Shown piece by piece: positions 57,359 through 64,000 of a stretch of DNA of 64,000 bases; the first letter of the stretch is position 1; each line of letters begins with the position of its first letter. The stretch comes from Heterohyrax brucei (taxonomy: Eukaryota; Chordata; Mammalia; Hyracoidea; Procaviidae): the NCBI GenBank assembly GCA_028571685.1, contig CM053162.1, positions 44,736,851 to 44,800,850 of the forward strand. The letters run 5' to 3'. A program made the translations under genes and the position numbers. A model generated the notes under the pieces. It saw nothing but the letters and a program-made list of their open reading frames with translations, was not told the origin of the DNA and ran no database searches.

Positions 57359-58203
57359 CACAATAAAATTCATCAACTCTGAAGTCCCTGATATGCATCA
57401 GATCTGTTCTTGAGATGGTCTCTAAATTCAAGTGGCATATACTAAGGGTTCTGCTTTGATTCATGTGGACTGGTTTTAATTTTCTTCAGATTCAAGTTGA
57501 ACTTGCATGTGAGCAATGAATGATCTGTTATATAGTCAGCCTTTGGGCTTGTTTTAACTAAGGATATTGAGCTTTTAACATCATCGTACTTCAAGACAGC
57601 TTTAGAAATATTCTTTCTGACAATGAGTGTGATGGCATTCCTCTTCAATTTCTCATTCCTAGCATAGTAGACAATGTGATTTTCTGATTCAAGATTGTGT
57701 GATGCAAAATGGCCAGTACCATCCCATTTCAGCTTACCGATGCTTAAGATATTGATCATTATATATTCCCTTTTGTTTTTGATGACTTCTAATTTTCCTA
57801 GATTCATATTTCATACATTCCACATGCTGATTATTAATGAATGTTTGCATCTGTTTCTTCTCATTTTGAGTTGCACTGCGTCATCAGGTGAAAGCTTGAC
57901 TCCATTCACATCATTAAGGTTGGCTCTACTTTGAGCTCTTCCTCAAGTCAAATTTTGAGTCCTTCTAACCTGAAGGGCTCATATTCTGGCACTGTATCAA
58001 ACAGTGTTCTGCCACTATTCATAAGATTTCCACTGGCCAGTTTTTTCAGTAGCAGATTGCTAAGCCCTTCTCCCTAGCCTTAGTTTGAAAGGTCTGCTGA
58101 AACCTGACCACTATGGATGACCCTCCTGCTATTTGAAATACCAGTGGCATAGCTTCCAGCATCATAGCAACATACAAGCTGCTACCACAAACTGGCAGAC
58201 ATG
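57359..58203 (-). mobile_element. RTE 5' end, inverted (5' UTR plus endonuclease remnant)
   Basis: Read on the minus strand it starts at 58203 with the RTE 5' UTR. It reaches MNLGKLEVIKNKREYIMINI at 57807 and ends near 57365 with YMPLEFRDHLKNRSDAY-type codons. Within it the main endonuclease core is deleted: AVLKYDDVKSS is followed soon by ITDHSLLTCKF. Confidence 0.75.
57442..57807 (-). pseudogene. RTE N-terminal frame with endonuclease core deleted
   Basis: 121 open codons contain the RTE N-terminus (MNLGKLEV, LKWDGTGHFA) and then the DH motif (ITDHSLLTCKF) from the end of the endonuclease. The middle with GDWNA-type residues is missing, so it could not cut DNA. Confidence 0.7.
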
Positions 58204-59800
58204 TGGTATGGGATGACATAAAGGATGTCATACGTGAAGAAACCAAAAGGTCTTTGAAAAGACAAAAAAGGATGTCAGAAAAGACTCTGAAACTTCCTGT
58301 TGAATGTAGAGTAGTTAAAGTGAATGGAAGAAATGATGAAGCAAAAGAGCTGAGTACAAGATTTCAAAGGGTGCCTCCAGAAGACAAAGTGAAGTATTAC
58401 AATACTTTACTGAAGCCAGCTATTACAATGAAATGTGCAAAGACTTGGAGTTAGAAAACCAAAATGGAAGAACATGCTCTATATTTCTAAAGCTGAAAGA
58501 ACAGAAGAAAATGATTCAAGCCTCAAGTTGCAATTTTGAAGAATTCTATAGGGAAAATAATGAATGACACAGGAAGCATGAGAAGATGGAAGGAACACAC
58601 AGAATCACTGTACCAAAAAGAATTGTTAAAATTGCACCATTTCAGGAGGTAGGTAGCATATAATCAACAATTGATAGTACTGAAGAAGTCCACGCCTTCC
58701 TGAAGGCATCGGCGAAAGTTAAGTCTTCAGGAATTGACAACCAGTTGAGATGTTTAAGCAAATAGATGTTGTACTGGAGGCACTCACCCACTTGTGAGAA
58801 GAAATTTGAAAGACAGTAACTTGCCCAGCCAACTGGAAGAGATTCCTATTTGTGCTCAATACAAAGAAAAGTGATCTTAACAGTGCAGAAATTACTGAAC
58901 AACATCATTAATATCACACACAAGTAAAGTTTTGCTGGAAGTCATTCAAAAGTGGTTGCAGCAGTACATCAGCCAAGGACTGGAGAGATACAAGCTGAAT
59001 AAAAGAAAATGTGGAATGAGGGATATTATTGTTGATGTCAGATCTTAACTGAAAGCAGAGAATACCAGAAAGATGTTTACCTGTGTTTTATTGATTATGG
59101 AAAGGCCTTTGACTGTGTGGACCCTAACAAATTATAGATAACGTTGTGAAGAATGAGAATTCTAGAATATTTAATTGTGCCCATGAGAAACTTGTACATA
59201 CATCAAAAGGCAGTCATTTGAACAGAACAAAGGGATAGTGTGTGGTTTAAAAACAGGAAAGGTGTGCATCAGAGTTGCAGCTTTTCACCATACCTGTTCA
59301 GTCTGTATGCTGGGCAGAAAATCTGAGACGACAGACTATATGAAGAAGAATGTGGCATCTGGATTGGTGGACAACTCATTAATAACTTGTGATATGCAGG
59401 TAATATAACTTTACTTGCTGAAATTGAAGAGGACTTGAGCACTTTATAATGATCAGACTACAGCCTCAGTATGGATTACATCTCAAAATAAAGAAAACAA
59501 AAATCCTCACAACTGGACCAGTAAGCAACATCATAATAAAGAGAAAAAAGTTGTGAAGTATTTCATTTTACATGGATCCATAATCAGTGCCCATGGAAGT
59601 AGCAGTCAGGAAATGAAATGATGTATTGCAAACCTACTGCAAGTACCTGTTTAGAGTGTTGAAAAGCAAAGATGTTGACCATGATGACCCGTGACATATT
59701 TTTAGTCATGTCGAACATATGCAAAAGCTGCACAATGAGTAAGAAAGACTAAAGAACTGATGCCTTTGAACTGTGTTGGTGAAGAATATTGAATATACCA

Positions 59801-59907
59801 TGCTCAACTTTGGCAGCACATATACTTAAACTGGAACAATAAAGAGAAAATTAGCATGGTCCCTATGCAAGGATGACACACAAATTTGTGAAGCATTCTA
59901 TATTTTT
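59801..59907 (+). pseudogene. RNU6: U6 snRNA pseudogene, full length
   Basis: It has GGCAGCACATATACTTAAAC, GGAACAATAAAGAGAAAATT, AGCATGGTCCCTATGCAAGG, ATGACACACAAATTTGTGAAG and the terminal T-run. U6 is the catalytic snRNA of the spliceosome. This copy has about 13 differences and one inserted base at the 5' end. There is no upstream U6 promoter (PSE or TATA) within the RTE flank. Confidence 0.9.
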
Positions 59908-60093
59908 GGTAAATGATAACAGTGCAACGTAAAACCTTCAGAAGGAAAGGAATGTTTTTATGGACTATTTCTTTTTTGTGTGGCATTTTTAAGTTATTAG
60001 TTTTTAAAGTCACTAGTTTTTTAATGGAAACAACTTGACCAAAAGTCTGTCACAGAATTTTGAGACCCATTAGAACACAGTTTAATGAGGGGA
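59908..60093 (+). pseudogene. EEF1A1: EEF1A1 3' UTR segment fused to U6
   Basis: AATGATAACAGTGCAACGTA, AACCTTCAGAAGGAAAGGAA, TTAAGTTATTAGTTTTTAAA, GAAACAACTTGACCAAAAG and CACAGAATTTTGAGACCCAT match the translation elongation factor 1-alpha 3' UTR as I remember it, ending at TTTAATGAG. No coding sequence is included. Confidence 0.8.
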
Positions 60094-60432
60094 CAAAAAA
60101 ATAATATTGAACATACCACAGACTGCCAGAAGAATGAACAGAGCAGTTTTGGAAGTACTGACATAGTGGTCTTTGGAAGCAAGGATGGTGAGACTTCATC
60201 TCATGTATTTTGGACATGTTGTTAGGAGGGACCAGTCCGTGGAGAAGGACATCATGCTTAGTAAGTTAGAGAGTCTGTGAAAAAGAGGAAGACCCTCAAC
60301 AAGATGGATTAATACAGTGGATGCAAAGTGGGCTCAAACATAACAACAGACATGATGATGTACATACGGTTGCTATGCACTGAAAGTAACTTCAGGACAT
60401 AGCAACATCATCATTAACAACAACATCAACAA

Positions 60433-61450
60433 ATCACTGAACTGCTGCATGGTACAGCAAGTCAGAGTATTTGGCTTTCATTGTTTATAAAACTTCATGG
60501 AACTGACAGTGGTTAAATCCATGAAGGCAAACAAAGTTCGCCACTTACATTACTGGTTCAGTAACATATAAACTTACGTATTTTCTTAAAAAGTACCTGT
60601 GGATGAATGGTAAGTACAGTGAATAACTATAGGTTTTAAATACCTTATATTTTCATAAACTTAGTAAATTTGTTCAACTAAGCCTTTTTATTCTCCACAT
60701 ATATTTTTATCACTACCAGCTATAACCTATTTTAGTAGATTCTACTTCAGATTTTGTTGAATTAGTATTTTATCAACTCCTTTGAAAATACTCTTCGTTA
60801 TAGTTGTTGCACATAGATTTGGAGGCTAACTCCACTTACTTCAAACTCAACACTAATTCCTCAGGTAAAAAGCAGTAACTGAGCAGCATCCGTAATGTGC
60901 TGATCCATCAAAAGCAAAGAAAAACCACTTGAAATCATTTGCCTTGTTTTTTGATCAGCAGTTGATATTGCTTCAAAGTCCTTAAATTCTGAGTGGCCAG
61001 GGGTCTTAAACAAGTTTGTTTATTTTGGTCATACTTCTTCAGCTGCTGCAGTAAAATTTAATTAGGTTACTAGTGGTGGCAGATGGTTTTCCTTGCTTGG
61101 CTAACAAATAAGCCCTTAGAAACTCACTTCGGTTGCAGCCTCATTTTCATACTGTCTTCCCTGAAGAAATTCTGCAATGATTAGATACTCCACTTAAAAT
61201 TTTCTAATTTTTCTGACCATTGCTTACCTGTGAATTGGGAATATCATGATTGAGTCCTTAGTCTTGTAATGTAGATGTATATATTGTGATCTTTTTAAGC
61301 ATAAGTATAGTGTCATTGCATAATAAACAAGATGGTTTGTTACCTAATTCAGTAACAAAATAATCCACAGCCCTTTGTGCACTAAAGGTGTGATATTCAC
61401 ACTTGAAAATGTTCTTTTCTTCTTTTGATATAATAGCATGCAGGTAGATT
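60433..61450. other. Unassigned interval, possible old DNA-transposon remnant
   Basis: No gene. On the minus strand at about 60900-61200 there are broken codons resembling NEAATEVSF and a LLAKQGKP-like stretch, as in hAT transposases. The signal is weak. Confidence 0.3.
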
Positions 61451-61452
61451 AA

Positions 61453-61545
61453 CCAGTAAGCAAGGCACATCTGGGCTTACATTACGCAAGGTGTGCATGA
61501 GCCTGTTTGTGCTTGCTTTCTAATTAGATTAGTAAGTAAACCAAT
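61453..61545. mobile_element. Palindromic MITE-like element, copy 2
   Basis: CCAGTAAGCAAGGCACATC and GCAAGGTGTGCATGAGCC, then TTTGTGCTTGCTTTCTAAT, match copy 1 at 39597. It is rearranged: one arm is partly duplicated. Confidence 0.5.
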
Positions 61546-61689
61546 GCGTACTTTCTTTTTGGGGTATTCTGTCCCTGTGAGCATGCACTAGTGATAAAAA
61601 TATTGTGGTACAGCAGTATGTATGGCACTTGAAGTGCTATGGATGTAAACTGTGTCATTGTAATTTGCAGTGTGCCAAAATGGCATTCC

Positions 61690-61860
61690 AAAGCACTGCT
61701 CAACTCTGTCATTGTAGTGTAAAAGCCATGACAATTAGTAAAACCATGAGCTTGGTTATGTCCTAAAAAAGATCTTTATTTTATGGACATTAAGATAGAA
61801 TTTCATAAAGTTTTTGTGTGCCATGAATTATTTGATTTTTTTTTTTAACTTCAGTTATTT
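61690..61860 (+). mobile_element. hAT-Charlie-type MITE fragment
   Basis: CAACTCTGTCATTGTAGTG, AAAGCCATGACAATTAGTAA and TTTATTTTATGGACATTAAG follow the same family as 33480, extending further into the right part. Confidence 0.6.
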
Positions 61861-61943
61861 AAAAATGTAAAACCCTTCTAGGCTGATATAAAGCAGGTGG
61901 CATTTAGTATTTCACTCAGGCTTTACTTGCAAACTCAGTGAAA

Positions 61944-62122
61944 ATGGTTAATGCTTGGCTGCTAACAAAAGGTTAGAGGTTTGAGTCTGCCCTGAGGTAC
62001 ACTGGAAAAAAATCAGGTAATCTGGTTTAGAAAAATCAGCCAGTGAATACCCTGTGGTGTATAGATATGTTGACATACACTGAGTTGCCATGAATTAGAA
62101 TTGACTTGACATCAACTAGTCT
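61944..62122 (+). mobile_element. AfroSINE (diverged)
   Basis: GTTAATGCTTGGCTGCTAAC, GGTTTGAGTCTGCCC and a tail AATTAGAATTGACTTGAC. Confidence 0.7.
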
Positions 62123-62357
62123 AGACAACCTTTTTCTGAATTATGGTTCAGACTACTATTTTTTAACTGATACTTTAATTTCTATTAATTTTCTCCTTTT
62201 ATGGGGAATTTACTGCTCTTTAGATAAATAGAGTGATAATTTATTTCTTAAATGGAGGATAGCTAATTTCAGCACAGCCTCTAAAGCACTTGGCTGAATG
62301 CTTGGAACATTGCAAGTGCTGTCGATTTACTACTGACATTGAAACTTGCCCCAGTAG

Positions 62358-62702
62358 CAGTTATTGTTGTTGTGTCCCATCAAGTTTATTCCAATTCATA
62401 GCAACCCTACAGGACAGAATAGAACTGCCCCACAGGGTTTTCAAGGAGCAGTTGGTGAATCCAAGTTGTGACCTTTTGGGTAGCAAACTGAGCTTCTAAC
62501 CACTTTGCCACCAAACCAAACCCCAAAACCCACTGCCATCAAGCTGATTCTGACTCATAGTGACCCTATAGGGTAGAATAGAACTGTTCTGTAGAGTTTC
62601 CAAGGAATGGGTAGTGGATTTGAACTGCCGACCTTTTGGTCAGCAGCCATAACATCTACCCACTGTGTCACCAGAATTTCCACTGTGCCACCAGGGCTCC
62701 CT
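62358..62702 (-). mobile_element. AfroSINE carrying a second AfroSINE
   Basis: The outer antisense copy covers 62358-62513 and 62682-62702. The inner antisense copy at 62514-62681 is flanked by CACTTTGCCACCA and CACTGTGCCACCA. Confidence 0.75.
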
Positions 62703-62714
62703 AACAGCAGTTTA

Positions 62715-62882
62715 AAAAAAGAAAAGGAAAAGAAAACCCACTGCTGTCAATTCTGACTTATTAGCAACCCTTCAGGACAAAGTTGAAGTGCTCTATCAAG
62801 TTTCCAAGGAGCGACTGTGGATTAGAACTGCCAACCTTTTGGTTAGCAGCCATAGCACTTAATCACTGCACCCCTAGGGAAA
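62715..62882 (-). mobile_element. AfroSINE
   Basis: A complete antisense copy with an A-rich/G start at 62715, GTTTCCAAGGAGCGACTG and TTGGTTAGCAGCCATAGCAC. It is third in a row on the same strand. Confidence 0.8.
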
Positions 62883-63469
62883 TAGCAGTAGGAAGGTGTT
62901 TACTGTTAAAACACTTCATAGCTTTTTTAAAAAGAGTACAGGACTCAAACAAAAGCCTTTCAGAAAGTGGGGCATTGTGGATTATATCTGTAGTTTATAA
63001 TGTGCACAGTGATAAAAGTAAACTGATAATGATAAAACTTGTTTTCCAGAATAGCCTTTCTTGCTGGTTATATCTTGGTCTTACTAGGTTTATAAAAAGA
63101 TGGCTGCTAAATTATTAGAAAATCTGTTTTAGTATCTTACCAAGCAAGTTATCAATGTTAAGCCTTTAAAAAAAAAAAATCAGAAATATTTGTGATCATC
63201 TGCCATTTTCTCTAAGTCCCGCACTGAAGTGCCTATCATGCTTTGTTGATTTGAAATATACCATGTTTGTTACTTTTTTCCTGTATTACTTGAGCTTCTT
63301 ACCTAAGTTCAAAATACTTTAATTCATGTATGATTTATATAGAGACATAAAGAGTAACTAAAAGTTTATCTTTTCTGCTCTTTTATTGAACTTTTTTTTC
63401 TTGAGCTTATTTCCACTTTCCTTTATCATTCAACTTTAAAGTTTGCAACTTGGTCACTTCGTAGTGTTT
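62883..63469. other. Unassigned interval
   Basis: No gene or named repeat recognised. Confidence 0.5.
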
Positions 63470-63552
63470 ATGTCTACCAGCCACTCCTTGGAAACACTGC
63501 TGGACAGTTGTCTGTTCTGTAGGGTCACTATGAGTCAGATTCAATTGATGAG
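63470..63552 (+). mobile_element. AfroSINE 3' half
   Basis: CTCCTTGGAAACACTGCTGG, GTAGGGTCACTATGAGTCAG; the tRNA head is missing. Confidence 0.7.
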
Positions 63553-63705
63553 AACTTTTTTTTTTTTTTAATGTACTGATGTCGTTTGAATAGTTTCTTT
63601 CTCGTGTCACATCCCTATAGAATTCCTCCCTTGTGTATGTGTGTGTTACTGTCTTTCTGATGGTTTTGTATTGTATAAATAAATTTGGCTAAGGTAAGAA
63701 GCATA

Positions 63706-64000
63706 CAAGGACTGCCAATTAAATTTGAAAATTCATCCTAGAAAAAGTGCTACATACCTCCCTGCCAAATATCACAATGGTGACCTCTGAAGTACTCCCC
63801 TTGGGAATTATGCACTGACATCAGCGCCTAGTTCACCCTCCAAAGCAACTTTGGAACTTTTGTTCTGGAATGGCTGTCGGAGCTGTCATTGTATTACTCT
63901 TGATGTCCAGAATGTAATCAAAATGTCTTCCTTTTAATATTTAGGTAAAGAGAATAGTCACGGGGGGCCAGATCAAGTGAGTAGGCTGTTTACTGGCTAA
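63706..64000 (-). mobile_element. Mariner-type transposon, second copy (cut by window end)
   Basis: It begins after TA (63704-63705) with CAAGGACTGCCAATTAAA and is colinear with 52573-52900, including the transposase C-terminal region. The rest lies outside the window. Confidence 0.75.

Larger units (their letters stand above)
59801..60102 (+). mobile_element. U6::EEF1A1-3'UTR chimeric retropseudogene
   Basis: A U6 snRNA copy (to about 59907) is joined directly to the last 190 bp of the EEF1A1 3' UTR, then an A-rich run (60094-60102). The whole is flanked by AATATTGAATATACCA (59785-59800) and AATATTGAACATACCA (60103-60118), 15 of 16 identical. This is the structure of an L1-mediated template-switch product. 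Confidence 0.9.
58204..60432 (+). mobile_element. RTE 3' part (RT remnant and 3' end), twin-primed
   Basis: The plus strand continues exactly where the inverted piece stops: WDDIKDVIREETKRSLKRQK at 58208-58270, RFQRVPPEDKVKYYNTLLKP at 58350-58410, then decayed RT blocks. The RTE terminus is at 60170-60432, with an AACAACATCAACAA tail. A U6/EEF1A1 chimera has inserted at 59801-60102. Stops and frameshifts are frequent. Confidence 0.75.

Noticed and set aside
59804..60013. 69-codon minus-strand frame over the U6 chimera
   Set aside because: It crosses U6 and a 3' UTR in antisense, so it has no meaning as a protein.

Overview
This is vertebrate nuclear DNA, almost certainly from an afrotherian mammal and most like elephant or a close relative. 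The evidence is about twenty tRNA-derived AfroSINEs, several RTE (BovB-like) LINEs whose 3' ends resemble the AfroSINE tail, L1 3' ends of one recurring type, and a MaLR-like LTR family present five times. All family names come from pattern memory; no database was searched. No complete protein-coding gene is visible. Nearly every open frame is a piece of a decayed transposon.

Layout. 1-13255 is a minus-strand LINE mosaic. It holds two copies of a half-L1-like element (1-2229 and about 5835-8226), each with an L1 5' UTR, ORF1 and a tail that is not ORF2. It also holds an RTE whose 5' part is inverted (2235-4617) and several L1 fragments. 13256-16900 holds SINEs, a possible last exon of a minus-strand host gene (15301-15446) and a near-identical 160-bp duplication of its putative 3' UTR. 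16930-19740 is one old L2 split by an L1 end and an MLT1-like LTR. 20095-27690 is mostly unassigned DNA with LTR, SINE, MIR and L2 pieces. 28104-29790 and 41605-43639 are 5'-truncated young L1s on the minus strand; the second has a perfect 17-bp target-site duplication. 31062-33385 carries MaLR-like LTR material. 36000-39730 is a dense pile of nested SINE, L1 and RTE insertions. 45640-51965 is RTE, L1, LTR and hAT material. 52573-53123 is a mariner with inverted arms. 56872-60432 is an L1 3' UTR next to a full-length but twin-primed RTE, itself interrupted by a U6 snRNA::EEF1A1-3'UTR chimeric retropseudogene. The right end has nested AfroSINEs and a mariner that runs off the window.

How the parts relate. 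L1 machinery explains the young L1 copies, the half-L1s and the U6 chimera, which carry target-site duplications of roughly 13-17 bp (imperfect for the half-L1) and A-rich tails. The RTE probably mobilised the AfroSINEs, whose tails match its 3' end. Three short splice-bounded segments on the minus strand (54979-55010, 41052-41096, 15301-15446) may be exons of an unidentified host gene; if so, much of the window is intron. This is inference.
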